DNA of 64,000 nt from Pokkaliibacter plantistimulans (GCF_046844695.1 NZ_CP177354.1:2976001-3040000); one strand, 5' to 3'; numbered from the stretch's first letter, positions 34,371 to 43,901 are shown. Numbers and translations are program-made. Notes: generated from the sequence alone by a model not told the origin.

Positions 34371-34868
34371 ATGGCGAAGTATCTACTCGTTGTTGCGGCG
34401 TTATGTGTCGTGCCTGTGGCCAACGCTGACATCTATTTCTGCATGGTCGATGGGGTCAAGACCTTCACCGATAAGGCCTGTGCTGACGGTGTGAAGCTGT
34501 CTGAGCCGGAGGACCAGCCTGCGCCCGACATGGCGTCGGCAGCAACGGGGCCTTCAGCGGGTAGCGCTCAGAATGATGCGGTCATTGAGCAGCTGAATGA
34601 TCAGCTGGCCAACAATCCTCCTGCTGCGGGAGGGCTGCCTAATGCGTTCGAGGCGCAGGCTCAGCACATGAAGCGGCTGGCGGACAGTCATCGGGTAGAA
34701 AATGGCATGACGCCGTACTGGGTCGCCAGAGCCTGGGGTGAACCGACCAACAAGAGTACGCTGTCCACGGCGGACGACATTGTCGAAAACTGGCAGTGGG
34801 AAGATAGCAGCGGGGCGATCATTCACGAAGTCATGTTCATGAATGGCGTGCTGTTCTCCTTCCAGTAA
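34371..34868 (+). CDS. Exported protein with DUF4124-like N-terminus
   Basis: A 165-residue protein. The signal peptide ends at ANA/DIY near residue 20. The first mature segment (YFCMVDGVKTFTDKAC) resembles the short DUF4124 domain common in exported gammaproteobacterial proteins. A proline/alanine-rich linker (about 45-90) follows. The C-terminal domain (about 95-165), with WVARAWGEPT and WQWED, resembles small outer-membrane-assembly-like domains. The function is unknown. It stands alone, 151 bp after the phosphodiesterase, with a hairpin just downstream. Confidence 0.75.
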   Translation: MAKYLLVVAALCVVPVANADIYFCMVDGVKTFTDKACADGVKLSEPEDQPAPDMASAATGPSAGSAQNDAVIEQLNDQLANNPPAAGGLPNAFEAQAQHMKRLADSHRVENGMTPYWVARAWGEPTNKSTLSTADDIVENWQWEDSSGAIIHEVMFMNGVLFSFQ

Positions 34869-34881
34869 TAGTGCCTTTGCG

Positions 34882-34906
34882 GATGCCAGTGAGGCTCGCT
34901 GGCATC
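34882..34906 (+). terminator. Hairpin after the exported DUF4124-like gene
   Basis: GATGCCAG / CTGGCATC 8-bp stem with a 9-nt loop, 14 nt after the stop. No T-run follows, so this is a weaker terminator candidate. Confidence 0.5.
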
Positions 34907-35098
34907 TGACCAGATGGCATCCACCTCTCCTTTATCTCCACTCTCGCCCCGCTGTTTTCGCCCTGTCTGGCTTTTCTCGCCAGATCATGAAAGCTTTCCC
35001 GGATCGGGAAAGGGTCATTGCCAATTCGGGGTGTGCACTTGTCAGCACAGCCGAAACGGAATAGATATTCCCCTCTGTATTTTTCATGGTGACCTTCG

Positions 35099-35524
35099 AT
35101 GGCCCGCTCACCCCGTTCCGCTGCGGTAAGTAAACCGCTGCATTCCACTTCTGGCCGCGCCAGCGCGGTCTTTGTCTGGCTGTTTGTCGGCGCTTTGCTG
35201 GCACTGGTTGCCAGCGGACGGCTGCCGGTCTGGCTGGTGCTGTGCTATCTGCTGCAGAGTCTTGCCACCTTCATGGTGTATGCCTGGGATAAACGCGCTG
35301 CCCGTCGGCAGGCATGGCGCACTCAGGAAAGTACTCTGCATCTGCTGGCTTTGCTGGGCGGTTGGCCGGGCGCACTCTGTGCCCAGCGCTGGTTGCGGCA
35401 TAAGTCCAGCAAGGGCTCATTTCAATGGGTCTTCTGGCTGACGGTGGTGGTCAATATGCTGGCCCTGCTACTGCTAAGCCGACACGGTTTTTTACCGGCC
35501 GAATGGGAACTGCTTATCCGCTGA
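35099..35524 (+). CDS. DUF1294 family membrane protein
   Basis: A 141-residue inner-membrane protein with three or four hydrophobic helices (about 23-40, 44-63, 80-98, 112-130). The DUF1294 signature is seen in FMVYAWDKRAARRQAWR and LLGGWPGALCAQRWLRHKSSK. Some relatives are fused to a cold-shock domain; this one is not. The function is unknown. No ribosome site is clear upstream of the ATG at 35099. It stands alone between two intergenic gaps. Confidence 0.83.
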   Translation: MARSPRSAAVSKPLHSTSGRASAVFVWLFVGALLALVASGRLPVWLVLCYLLQSLATFMVYAWDKRAARRQAWRTQESTLHLLALLGGWPGALCAQRWLRHKSSKGSFQWVFWLTVVVNMLALLLLSRHGFLPAEWELLIR

Positions 35525-35642
35525 CAGACCATTCATGAGGGAGTTCAGCAGGAAAGGAGACTGACCTTGTGCATAAACGTGCAGGTTTTACAGGACTGAC
35601 TAGACTTGCTGGGAATATGAATTTTCATACAGGAGAATCCCC

Positions 35643-36113
35643 ATGTTGCTGAAAGGCTCATGCCATTGTGGTGCTGTGCATTTTGAAGTGGAGTCTCCTC
35701 ATCCTTACCCCTTTAACCGCTGTTACTGTTCTGTGTGTCGCAAAACCGCAGGCAGCGGGGGGTATGCCATCAATCTGGGAGCACAGTCCGAATCACTGAA
35801 GGTGGAAGGGCGCGAACATATCACGGTCTACCATGCCATCATTGACGGCGAAATCAGCCCCGCAGAGCGACATTTTTGCAAGCACTGCGCCACCACATTG
35901 TGGGTATGGGATCCGCGCTGGCCGGAACTGGTGCATCCCTTTGCATCGGCCATCGATACCGAGCTGCCGATTCCCCCCGAGCGTACCCACCTGATGCTGG
36001 CCTATAAGCCGGAATGGGTCGAGGTGGATGTGCGTGGGCCTGATACCTGTGTCTATGGCTATCCCAAGGAAAGCATCGCCGAATGGCATGAACGCCTTGG
36101 GCTGGTTAGCTGA
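35643..36113 (+). CDS. GFA/CENP-V family zinc-binding protein
   Basis: A 156-residue cytoplasmic protein of the GFA (glutathione-dependent formaldehyde-activating-like) family. Zinc-binding cysteines are in GSCHCGAVHFE, NRCYCSVCRKTAGS and HFCKHCATTLWVW. The name of the family is historical; most members have no known reaction. The ATG at 35643 has CAGGAG upstream. It is monocistronic, with no functional link to its neighbours that I can see. Confidence 0.88.
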   Translation: MLLKGSCHCGAVHFEVESPHPYPFNRCYCSVCRKTAGSGGYAINLGAQSESLKVEGREHITVYHAIIDGEISPAERHFCKHCATTLWVWDPRWPELVHPFASAIDTELPIPPERTHLMLAYKPEWVEVDVRGPDTCVYGYPKESIAEWHERLGLVS

Positions 36114-36263
36114 AGTCAGAGCGTGTTCACACTCAGCGGGGCCACGGCCACAAGATGTGGTAAAAGCCTTCGGAGTGCGAATGCATCCAAAATGCCGCCT
36201 TCTCTGCGCGTTTTGCTTTATCGGCTGCGTTAAAGCATGAGTTTGTTCATACAAGGAGGTTTC

Positions 36264-36656
36264 ATGTCACGGAAATTACTCGTCAGCTCGCTGCTGACAC
36301 TGGCGTATCTGTATCAATCCGCTGTTCATGCTTCTGCGCTGGCTAACGAGCTGCGTGCCAGGATGGCGACCCCTGCTGAAGAGGCAGCCGATAAGGCGCT
36401 GCTTGCTCCCGCAGGGAGCTATGTCGAGGCGCAAAGTGGCTATGTAGGTTATGTCGGTGGATTTGATACTGAAGCGGAACGCTGGTGTGTCAGTAAGAAG
36501 CACAAGGTGACGCCCATCGACGCGGGATTCGACATCGTCGAAGACGCTGACGAGCAGCAGGCAAAAGAGGAATTCAATGCCTACACCGCTCTCTATAACC
36601 GGCGGGTGCGCAGCATCCTGATCGCTAAAGGGCAATACCTCTGCGCTAATCCCTGA
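36264..36656 (+). CDS. Small exported protein of unknown function
   Basis: A 130-residue protein with a signal peptide (SRKLLVSSLLTLAYLYQSAVHA, cleavage near residue 23). The mature part is charged, with two cysteines (ERWCVSKK and QYLCANP) that may form a disulfide in the periplasm. No family is recognised. The ATG at 36264 follows AAGGAGG. It lies 44 bp upstream of the sulfatase-like gene and may be cotranscribed with it. Confidence 0.72.
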   Translation: MSRKLLVSSLLTLAYLYQSAVHASALANELRARMATPAEEAADKALLAPAGSYVEAQSGYVGYVGGFDTEAERWCVSKKHKVTPIDAGFDIVEDADEQQAKEEFNAYTALYNRRVRSILIAKGQYLCANP

Positions 36657-36700
36657 TCTCTCCCGTATCCGACCTGAGTTGTCACCGGAACACATCAGCC

Positions 36701-38251
36701 ATGGCCACTTCTTCCCGACCTAACGTGCTCTTTATCTCGGCGGATCAATGGCGGGCTGACTGCCTGTCTGCGGTTGGCCATCCACTGGTGAAAACCCCTC
36801 ACCTTGATCAGCTGGCAACCGAGGGGACACTGTTTCGTAACCACTTCACTCAGGCGGCGCCCTGTGGCCCCAGTCGTGCCAGCTTGCTGACCGGCATGTA
36901 TGCGATGAATCATCGCTCCATTCTTAACGGCACGCCGCTCGATAACCGCCACACCAATATCGCGCGGGAAGTACGCAAGGGTGGTTTTGATCCGATTCTG
37001 TATGGCTATACCGATACCAGTGTCGATCCGCGCACCGTGGCGGCGGGTGATCCGGCGTTGCGTGATTATGGCGGCTTACTGCCGGGGTTTCGTGAAGGCT
37101 TCAGGTATGACGATGAAATCTGCCTGCCCTGGATCAACCAGCTGCGCAGCAAGGGTTACACCCTGCCATGGCATCCGGCACAGACCTACTTTGCAGACCC
37201 TACGGCTGAGCTGCCAGCCGGGAAAGGGCACTGCTACGCGCCGACTCTGTACCGGGCTGAGGATTCGGATACGGCCTACACCGCTGATCGTATCCTCCAG
37301 CACATGCAGGCCCATCGCGGTCAGGGCTGGTTTATTCATGGTGTCTTCCTGCGGCCTCATCCTCCGCTGTATGCGCCAGAGCCTTTCAATCGCCTTTACG
37401 CGGCAGAGCAGGTGGCATTACCGCAGCGGGAATCGTCACTGGCGGAGGCCAAAGCCCAGCATCCCTTCCTTGATTACTGGCTCGATGTGCAGCAGCGACC
37501 GGGCTACTACTTTGGCCATCAGCACAACGTGGTGTCGTTGCCGGAGGCGGAACTCCAGCAGATGCGCGCCACGTACTATGGCCTGATTACCGAGGTCGAC
37601 CTGCATCTGGGGCGACTGTTTGACTATCTGCGCGAAACCGGGGAATACGACAGCACCCTGATCATCTTTACCGTCGATCATGGTGAGCAGCTGGGGGATC
37701 ACTATCTGTGGGGTAAGGGCGGTTATTTCGATGCCAGTTACCATATTCCGCTGATCATCCGGGCACCGGAATGCAGCGGCGCGCGGGGTAAGCAGCTATC
37801 AGCGCTTACCGAGGCGGTGGATCTGATGCCGACCATGCTGGACTGGCTCGGGCTGCCCATACCCGCCAGTTGTGATGGTGAGTCGCTGCTGCCCTGGTTG
37901 CACGGCGCTGACCCTGCACACTGGCGCAGTGAGGTGTTCTGGGAATACGATTTTCGTGACCCCCACACCCAGCAGGCCGAGCAGCGGCTGGGGCTGAACA
38001 GCAACGATTGCACCCTCGCGGTACTGCGCAGTGAACGCTACAAGTACGTCCACTTCACAGCGATGCCACCTCTGCTATTCGATCTGCTCGATGACCCTGG
38101 TGAATTTCATAACCTTGCCGATGACCCGCAGTATCTGCCTATCCTGCTGCAGATGGCGCAACGCATGCTATCGCGGCGCATGGCCAGAGCGGACCGGGTG
38201 CTGGCCAATACCCTGCTGACCCGTCAGGGTGTCATCAACCCACCGTGTTAA
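36701..38251 (+). CDS. Sulfatase-superfamily hydrolase, phosphonate monoester hydrolase/phosphodiesterase-like
   Basis: A 516-residue alkaline-phosphatase-fold hydrolase without a signal peptide. The formylglycine motif is CGPSRASLLTG, with Cys55 as the residue to be converted. Metal ligands are in VLFISADQWRAD and VDHGEQLGDHYLWGKGG. The length and motifs match the phosphonate monoester hydrolases (PMH) of Rhizobium and Burkholderia, which cleave phosphonate monoesters and phosphodiesters, better than classical arylsulfatases. The nearby transporter and phosphodiesterase support organophosphorus use. Choline-sulfatase-type activity remains possible. A formylglycine-generating enzyme must be encoded elsewhere. 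Confidence 0.82.
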   Translation: MATSSRPNVLFISADQWRADCLSAVGHPLVKTPHLDQLATEGTLFRNHFTQAAPCGPSRASLLTGMYAMNHRSILNGTPLDNRHTNIAREVRKGGFDPILYGYTDTSVDPRTVAAGDPALRDYGGLLPGFREGFRYDDEICLPWINQLRSKGYTLPWHPAQTYFADPTAELPAGKGHCYAPTLYRAEDSDTAYTADRILQHMQAHRGQGWFIHGVFLRPHPPLYAPEPFNRLYAAEQVALPQRESSLAEAKAQHPFLDYWLDVQQRPGYYFGHQHNVVSLPEAELQQMRATYYGLITEVDLHLGRLFDYLRETGEYDSTLIIFTVDHGEQLGDHYLWGKGGYFDASYHIPLIIRAPECSGARGKQLSALTEAVDLMPTMLDWLGLPIPASCDGESLLPWLHGADPAHWRSEVFWEYDFRDPHTQQAEQRLGLNSNDCTLAVLRSERYKYVHFTAMPPLLFDLLDDPGEFHNLADDPQYLPILLQMAQRMLSRRMARADRVLANTLLTRQGVINPPC

Positions 38252-38260
38252 CGGTGGGTT
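38237..38260 (+). terminator. Hairpin overlapping the sulfatase-like gene stop
   Basis: AACCCACCGT / ACGGTGGGTT 10-bp perfect stem with a 4-nt loop that contains part of the stop codon. No T-run follows. Confidence 0.55.
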
Positions 38261-38678
38261 ATTCACTGCATTTCCTTAATTCAATTCTATTGCTGGCAAT
38301 TCCTGTGCTGTGGTTAAGGAATATTGCTGCTGGTAATTGCGGCTTTTGAATAAAGCCCCGATTTTGAATTGGAATAGGTGCTCTGTTTATATCGGTGTTT
38401 ATATTTGTGTTTTGTGTTTCGTCTGTAAAAGGCTGCCATGCTGTGTGGAGCGCTGCAGGTGCATCATGCTTGTGCATAAGGCTGATTTATAGGCGGTTTT
38501 TGGTTCTGATCTGGTGCAAGGGGTGTGATCTGGAGAGTTCAGGTCGCAGGCGTTAAATTTCCCTTTTTATTGCAGGTTTATTTGTTTTGGCTCAATAGGT
38601 ATATTCGGGCACCAATACCCAACGTATCTTTTTGATACAGCTAAACCATAACTTGCAGATATCTGCCCAGGGGATGGA
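38261..38678. other. AT-rich intergenic region before the chemoreceptor gene
   Basis: About 420 bp of AT-rich sequence with no supported gene. The only open frame (minus strand, 38259-38477) lacks a ribosome site or recognised domain. It presumably carries the chemoreceptor promoter; I could not find a convincing sigma-28 site. Confidence 0.5.
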
Positions 38679-40670
38679 ATGTTTTTGCTGCGGCCTGTGC
38701 TCTATTTAATGAACCGTACGCGCTATGCGTACAAATTTCTGATCATTTTCCTGGTATTTATGCTGCCGTTCTGCTGGCTGTCCGTTGACAAGCTCAGCAG
38801 CCTGTACAAGGACATGCAAAACGCCCGCTCGGAGCAGGAAGGTCTGGGGGTCATCACCCGCTTGCTGGATGTGTTCGAAGCGTCACAGAAGCTGGCTGGC
38901 GCCAAAGTGGTTTCCATGGCGCGCAATGAAGAGGATGTCACCTCTGCCGTCAAAGACTACCAGCAGCGTTACGACGCCAGCGTGGCGCAATACAACAGCG
39001 CGGTGAATGGCAGCCGTTATGCAGGTCTGGCCATCGATAAGGACAGCAAAGGGACAGAGCAGGGTAGCAGCACCAGTGTTCCCGTCGATACCCTCTACGT
39101 CAGCAACTTCACCCAACCTGAGCATCTGCGAGAGATTATCAAGTCGGTGGCCAGCCGGGCGCACCTGAGCAAGGACGAAAACGACAGGCTGTATAACGAT
39201 GTCGACTTCATGCTCAACTCGCTGATACCGGCCTATGTCACCCTGTCCAAAGCGCGTACCTACAACGCCTATATTGTCGCCTATGGTTTTCTTGAGTCAG
39301 CCTCCAAACCCGGCGTGTTCAATCTGGTCAATGAGCTGAAAGCGATCACCGAAGGCACGGCTGCCGATCAGCCGATGCAGCAGGCCATTATTGATTCCAG
39401 CAAGGCTATTCTGGGCCGCTTCCAGACGGCAGTAATCACCAAATATGCCACTGGCAGTTTCTCCTACGATGACAAGGCACCGGCCCAATGGCGGTCACAT
39501 TTTGAGGGGTATGATCAGGCGACGGCGGCGCTGGAGAACGGCCGTCAGCAGTTGCTGGATGAAGTGTCCGGCATTCTTGATCAGCGCTTGCAGAATAAAC
39601 GTGCGGCACTGATTGCCTGGTCTTCGATTCAGGTGGTGATGGTGCTGCTGATTGTCTATCTGTTCGCCGGTTTCTATGTGTCAGTGCATGGCGCCATCAA
39701 GACCATCCGCACCGGTACCCGTCGTGTGTCGGAAGGGGATCTGAGTCAGGACATCCGCACTGACGCCAGCGACGAGCTGGGTGAACTGTCGAACGACTTC
39801 AATCAGATGCAGATCAAGATGCGCTCCCTGATCACCGAAGTGGCCAACATTTCTGAATCGACCACCGTCAAAGCCACGACCGTGAACGAAAATGCGCAGT
39901 CCAGTAGCGAAAGCGTGGCGATGCAGACGGTCGAGCTGGACCAGATTGCCACCTCCATGAGTGAGCTGGTCGCCAGTGTTCACGAAGTCAGCCGCAACAC
40001 CCATACCGCCTCGGGCAAAGCCAGTCAGATCGGTGCCGAGTGCGAGCAGGGGCTGGTGCAGGTCAATCAGGCGGTGGCCGGTATCAATCAGCTGTTTGGC
40101 CATATGGATGCTTCGCGCAACGCCATCTCTTCAGTGGAGCAGGAAAGCGGCAGCATTTCCAAGGTGCTGGATGTAATCAAGAGCGTCGCTGAGCAGACCA
40201 ACCTGCTGGCCTTGAATGCCGCCATCGAAGCGGCTCGCGCCGGGGAGCAGGGCCGTGGCTTTGCGGTAGTTGCGGATGAAGTGCGCAGTCTGGCACAGCG
40301 CTCCCATGAGCTGACCGGTGAGATTGATACCATCATTGCCCGCCTGCAGCGTCAGGTCAGCAATGCGGTCAGCACCATTGAGACCAGCCATCGCAGCGCT
40401 TCGGCAACAGTGGAGGAGGTCGAGAAGACGGCGACGATCTTCCAGCAGATCACTTCCAATATGGAGTTCATCGTTGATCACAACACCCAGATCGCCTCGG
40501 CAGCCGAACAGCAGGCCAGTGTGGTGGAAGGCGTTGAGCAGAGTACGGTGGAAATCAAGAAAGCCAGTGAAGTAACGGCCGAGCAGGCCAGTAGTACCGC
40601 AACTCTGAGTACCGAAGTGGCACGTATGACCCGTGAGTTGCAGGGCATGATTGCCGCCTTCCGGGTCTGA
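38679..40670 (+). CDS. Methyl-accepting chemotaxis protein
   Basis: A 663-residue transmembrane chemoreceptor. TM1 is at about residues 18-36, followed by a large periplasmic sensing region of about 270 residues. TM2 is at about 312-332, followed by a HAMP domain (RTGTRRVSEGDLSQDIRTDASDELGELS in outline). The signalling domain has the conserved hairpin tip IKSVAEQTNLLALNAAIEAARAGEQGRGF in outline and VVADEVRSLAQRS. The sensory domain is helical and not assigned to a known ligand. It signals through CheA/CheW to flagella, so the organism is probably motile. It is monocistronic with a strong terminator. Confidence 0.95.
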   Translation: MFLLRPVLYLMNRTRYAYKFLIIFLVFMLPFCWLSVDKLSSLYKDMQNARSEQEGLGVITRLLDVFEASQKLAGAKVVSMARNEEDVTSAVKDYQQRYDASVAQYNSAVNGSRYAGLAIDKDSKGTEQGSSTSVPVDTLYVSNFTQPEHLREIIKSVASRAHLSKDENDRLYNDVDFMLNSLIPAYVTLSKARTYNAYIVAYGFLESASKPGVFNLVNELKAITEGTAADQPMQQAIIDSSKAILGRFQTAVITKYATGSFSYDDKAPAQWRSHFEGYDQATAALENGRQQLLDEVSGILDQRLQNKRAALIAWSSIQVVMVLLIVYLFAGFYVSVHGAIKTIRTGTRRVSEGDLSQDIRTDASDELGELSNDFNQMQIKMRSLITEVANISESTTVKATTVNENAQSSSESVAMQTVELDQIATSMSELVASVHEVSRNTHTASGKASQIGAECEQGLVQVNQAVAGINQLFGHMDASRNAISSVEQESGSISKVLDVIKSVAEQTNLLALNAAIEAARAGEQGRGFAVVADEVRSLAQRSHELTGEIDTIIARLQRQVSNAVSTIETSHRSASATVEEVEKTATIFQQITSNMEFIVDHNTQIASAAEQQASVVEGVEQSTVEIKKASEVTAEQASSTATLSTEVARMTRELQGMIAAFRV

Positions 40671-40686
40671 TCTATGGACTGACAGG

Positions 40687-40711
40687 AGAGCGCCCCGGTG
40701 GCGCTCTTTTT
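40687..40711 (+). terminator. Intrinsic terminator of the chemoreceptor gene
   Basis: AGAGCGCC / GGCGCTCT stem with a 5-nt loop and a five-T tail, 17 nt after the stop. Confidence 0.9.
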
Positions 40712-40855
40712 GTTTCTGCACTCTGATCAGCCTGCAGGGGCTGGAGAAATACTGACGGCTTTTGCCCCTATGGCGCCGTGGCTGCTGTTACAGCTGTCAA
40801 TTACGGCACTTATGAACTGCAATTAAAGCTCATGCCCCACACAGGGGGAAACAGC

Positions 40856-42325
40856 ATGAGTGCTGACAGATTCGGCTGGCATTCTGAACTCTGGGCGGCG
40901 CCCTGGTCGCGGGTGCTGCGCCGGGCTCTGATTGTCGGTGGCGTGATCTTCGCTGCCGCGCTGATCGGGATTCTGTCCCGTCCGGTTGGCTTTCTCGCCT
41001 CTATATGGCCTGCCAATGCCCTGCTGCTGGGGATGTTGCTGCGGACCCCCAGACTGACCAGTGGCTGGTGCTGGCTGGCGGCCTTTATAGCACTGGTGCT
41101 GGCCGACTTACTGACGGGCGGTAAATGGCTGATCACCCTGTGGTTGACTGCCGCCAATCTGGCCGGCGTCGCCATGGCTTGCTGGCTGTACAGCCATTTC
41201 CATAGTGTTGACCGCACTCTGCAAAGCCCGCTGGCGGTGCTGCACCTGTTTGTCTTCTGCTTCTGCGGTGCGCTGGCCAGTGCGCTGGTCGGCTGTGGTG
41301 CCAGTATCGTCTTGTTTGACCGCAACATCTGGGTCGGGCTGGCTTACTGGTTCAGTGCGGAAATGGTCAACTACATCACCATCCTGCCGGTCATCCTGAC
41401 CTTTCCGCTTCGTCGTATTGCCCAGTGGTTTCAGCAAGCCTTTGCCATGCGCCGGGTTGAGCTGGACTGGTTGCGACTGGCGCCGTTGTTCAGTCTGGCA
41501 TTGTCACTGGGGGTGATGATGGCGGTGGGTGGTTCCGGCGCCATTGCCCTGCCGGTCCCGGCATTGCTCTGGTGTGCCCTGAGTTACAGCCTGTTCTCCA
41601 CCATGCTGGTGACGCTGATCTTCGCCACTATCATCAGCCTGGCACTGGCGAGAAATCTGTTGCCGGTGTTTGCTCACGCCAACTTTATTGATGACACCGT
41701 ATCGCTGCGGCTGGGCCTGACCATGCTGGCACTGGGGCCGCTGACGGTGGCCTGTATCAATGCTGCCCGCAACAAGCTGGTGATACAGCTCGATCATGCG
41801 GTCAATCACGATTACCTGACTGATGCGCTGTCACGAGCGACGTTTGAACATCGCGCTGGCCATGCCCTGAAGGAGTGCATCGCAGCGGGCAAGCCTGTGG
41901 CGGTGCTGATGATGGATCTGGATCATTTCAAGTACATCAATGATCACTTTGGCCATCGCAGTGGCGATCTGGTGCTGATCGAGTTTGCCCGGCTGGTGGA
42001 TGGCCAGTTACGCAAAGGCGATCTGTTCGGACGGTTGGGTGGCGAGGAGTTTGCAGTCATGTTGCCGGGGATCAGCCGTGAAGGGGCCTTGTCCGTTGCC
42101 GAGCGGCTGCGGTCCATGGTGGCGGCCCATCGCTTTGCCGGAGTGGATGGCAAACTGCTCAAAGCCACGGTCAGTATTGGCGTGGGGTATCTGCCTGCTA
42201 AACAGCGCATCGAGCGGGAACGTCTTCTGGTGCGGGCCGATGAGGCGCTTTATCTGGCCAAAAACCGTGGGCGCAATCAGGTGCAGATTCAGGATGTGCA
42301 GGTGCCAGCGGCGGCTAAAAGCTAA
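40856..42325 (+). CDS. Diguanylate cyclase with MASE1-type membrane sensor
   Basis: A 489-residue protein. The N-terminal 300 residues hold about eight transmembrane helices of MASE1 type (SIWPANALLLGMLLR). The C-terminal GGDEF domain has the active signature GRLGGEEF and an RxxD inhibitory site five residues before it (RKGD), so product inhibition by c-di-GMP is expected. It should make c-di-GMP from two GTP in response to an unknown signal. The ATG at 40856 follows AGGGGG; a longer reading from 40778 is rejected because it starts inside the leader. Confidence 0.93.
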   Translation: MSADRFGWHSELWAAPWSRVLRRALIVGGVIFAAALIGILSRPVGFLASIWPANALLLGMLLRTPRLTSGWCWLAAFIALVLADLLTGGKWLITLWLTAANLAGVAMACWLYSHFHSVDRTLQSPLAVLHLFVFCFCGALASALVGCGASIVLFDRNIWVGLAYWFSAEMVNYITILPVILTFPLRRIAQWFQQAFAMRRVELDWLRLAPLFSLALSLGVMMAVGGSGAIALPVPALLWCALSYSLFSTMLVTLIFATIISLALARNLLPVFAHANFIDDTVSLRLGLTMLALGPLTVACINAARNKLVIQLDHAVNHDYLTDALSRATFEHRAGHALKECIAAGKPVAVLMMDLDHFKYINDHFGHRSGDLVLIEFARLVDGQLRKGDLFGRLGGEEFAVMLPGISREGALSVAERLRSMVAAHRFAGVDGKLLKATVSIGVGYLPAKQRIERERLLVRADEALYLAKNRGRNQVQIQDVQVPAAAKS

Positions 42326-42491
42326 GAACGTGCTCTGAGCTGTTGCGATAAAACGCAGGCTGAGGGCAGGCTGAGGTAGAGCAGGGGTAGCGCTGTCCCT
42401 CCTTGCGCTGAACCGCCCTGCAACCCATAAATCGGTAAGTGCGGTTAAGCACTCTTCAGCTGCCAAGGCAGCGCTGCTCATTGAGGAAGTC

Positions 42492-43226
42492 GTGTTTGTG
42501 AAGGAAAACATACGTACCCGCCACAACGTCAAAAAACACCATACCGAACATCATCGCTCGCAACGTATCGGCTGGCTGCGTGCTGCCGTGCTGGGCGCGA
42601 ACGATGGCATCGTTTCTACCGCCAGTCTGGTGATGGGCGTAGCGGCGGCTGAGGCCAGCACGCGCAGCATTTTGCTGGCCGGACTGGCAGGGCTGGTGGC
42701 CGGGGCGATGTCGATGGCTGCCGGAGAATACGTGTCGGTCAGCTCCCAGTCTGACACCGAGCAGGCCGACCTTGAGGTCGAGCGGCAGGAGTTGGAGGAT
42801 GACCCGGAGCACGAGCTGATCGAGCTGACCAATATCTACGTTAAGCGGGGGCTGGAGCGGCCTCTGGCCAGACAGGTGGCAGAGCAGCTGATGACCCATG
42901 ATGCGCTTGGCGCTCATGCCCGCGACGAGCTGGGGATTACCGAGACCGCGACTGCCCGGCCGGTGCAGGCGGCACTGACCTCGGCGCTGACCTTTTCGCT
43001 GGGGGCGGTGTTGCCGCTTCTGGTCGTGGCATTAGTGCCTGCCAGCGCATTGTTATGGAGCGTGGCGCTGGTAGCGCTGGTCTGCCTCGCCGTATCGGGC
43101 GCACTGGCTGCCAGAGCCGGTGGCGCACCGGTCGGGGTGGCAGCGTTTCGGGTGGCCTTCTGGGGCGCGCTGGCGATGGCGATGACCACCGCTGTAGGCG
43201 CGCTTTTTGGTGTTACGACGGGATAG
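42492..43226 (+). CDS. VIT1/CCC1-family membrane transporter
   Basis: A 244-residue protein of the vacuolar iron/manganese transporter family. It has an N-terminal LRAAVLGANDGIVSTASLVMGV motif in TM1, a TM2 with AGLVAGAMSMAAGEYVSVSSQ, a cytoplasmic acidic insertion and three C-terminal helices. Such proteins move Fe(2+) or Mn(2+) out of the cytoplasm or into stores. The start is GTG 42492 (GAGGAAG upstream), with GTG 42498 as an alternative. The next small secreted gene starts 19 bp after the stop and may be coupled. Confidence 0.87.
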   Translation: MFVKENIRTRHNVKKHHTEHHRSQRIGWLRAAVLGANDGIVSTASLVMGVAAAEASTRSILLAGLAGLVAGAMSMAAGEYVSVSSQSDTEQADLEVERQELEDDPEHELIELTNIYVKRGLERPLARQVAEQLMTHDALGAHARDELGITETATARPVQAALTSALTFSLGAVLPLLVVALVPASALLWSVALVALVCLAVSGALAARAGGAPVGVAAFRVAFWGALAMAMTTAVGALFGVTTG

Positions 43227-43245
43227 GGAAAAAGGAGAAAGACAC

Positions 43246-43746
43246 ATGAGTGCAATACGTTTCCTGACCATCGGGCTGGCGGGTGTGATCGGCACGGCGG
43301 CATCACTGTGGGCACACGCGGATGATATGCCGGCAGATACCACCCGGCAGGACATGGTGCATCAGATGGGCCATGAAGTGATGCCCTTCAGTCTGGACAA
43401 GACCTCGCACATCTTTACCACCAATGATACGGGTGGCGTGCAGAAGGTGCTGGCGCAAAGTTCGGAGGATAAAGAACAGGTTGCCCTGATTCAGAATCAC
43501 CTGCTGTATGAGTCGGTGCAGTTTCAGCAGGGGAATTTTGCTGATCCCACCCGCCTGCACGGTGAGGACATGCCGGGGTTAAAAACCATGGAGGAGGGCT
43601 CGACCCGCATCCGTATTCAGTACGAACGCCTGCCGGCCGGTGCACAGATTACATACAGCAGTGACGATCCCAAGCTGGTGGAGGCCATTCATGACTGGTT
43701 CAAGGCCCAGCTGGATGATCACGGTGCCGATGCTAAACCGCAGTAA
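43246..43746 (+). CDS. Conserved exported protein (often mislabelled aspartate carbamoyltransferase)
   Basis: A 166-residue protein with a signal peptide ending near AHA/DDM (about residue 24). The conserved core has HQMGHEVMPFSLDKTSHIF, HGEDMPGLKTMEEGSTRI and the ending DDHGADAKPQ. Relatives are widespread in proteobacteria and often carry an aspartate carbamoyltransferase label, which the sequence does not support. The function is unknown. AAAGGAG lies upstream of the ATG at 43246. It lies 19 bp after the VIT1/CCC1-like gene, so the two may form an operon. Confidence 0.78.
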   Translation: MSAIRFLTIGLAGVIGTAASLWAHADDMPADTTRQDMVHQMGHEVMPFSLDKTSHIFTTNDTGGVQKVLAQSSEDKEQVALIQNHLLYESVQFQQGNFADPTRLHGEDMPGLKTMEEGSTRIRIQYERLPAGAQITYSSDDPKLVEAIHDWFKAQLDDHGADAKPQ

Positions 43747-43810
43747 CCATGACAGCGTGCTTTGCTCCCGGTAAGACAGAGAGCAGTAAAACAGAGAGCA
43801 GATCACCGAT

Positions 43811-43843
43811 ATGACAAGGGAGGCGTTGAGCCTCCCTTGTCAT
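43811..43843. terminator. Strong bidirectional hairpin between convergent genes
   Basis: A 14-bp perfect stem (ATGACAAGGGAGGC and its complement) with a 5-nt loop lies between the small exported gene and paaZ. It probably terminates both transcripts. Confidence 0.75.
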
Positions 43844-43901
43844 CTGCGCTGGCAGTAGCGCTTTATCTGCACTGGCAGCAACTCACTGACGATGGCAGCG
43901 A

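Noticed and set aside
38259..38477. 72-codon minus-strand frame in the gap before the chemoreceptor
   Set aside because: Low-complexity, no ribosome site and no family match.
43246..43746. Aspartate carbamoyltransferase label for this gene family
   Set aside because: The 166-residue exported protein has none of the carbamoyltransferase motifs; the label in databases appears to be a propagated error.
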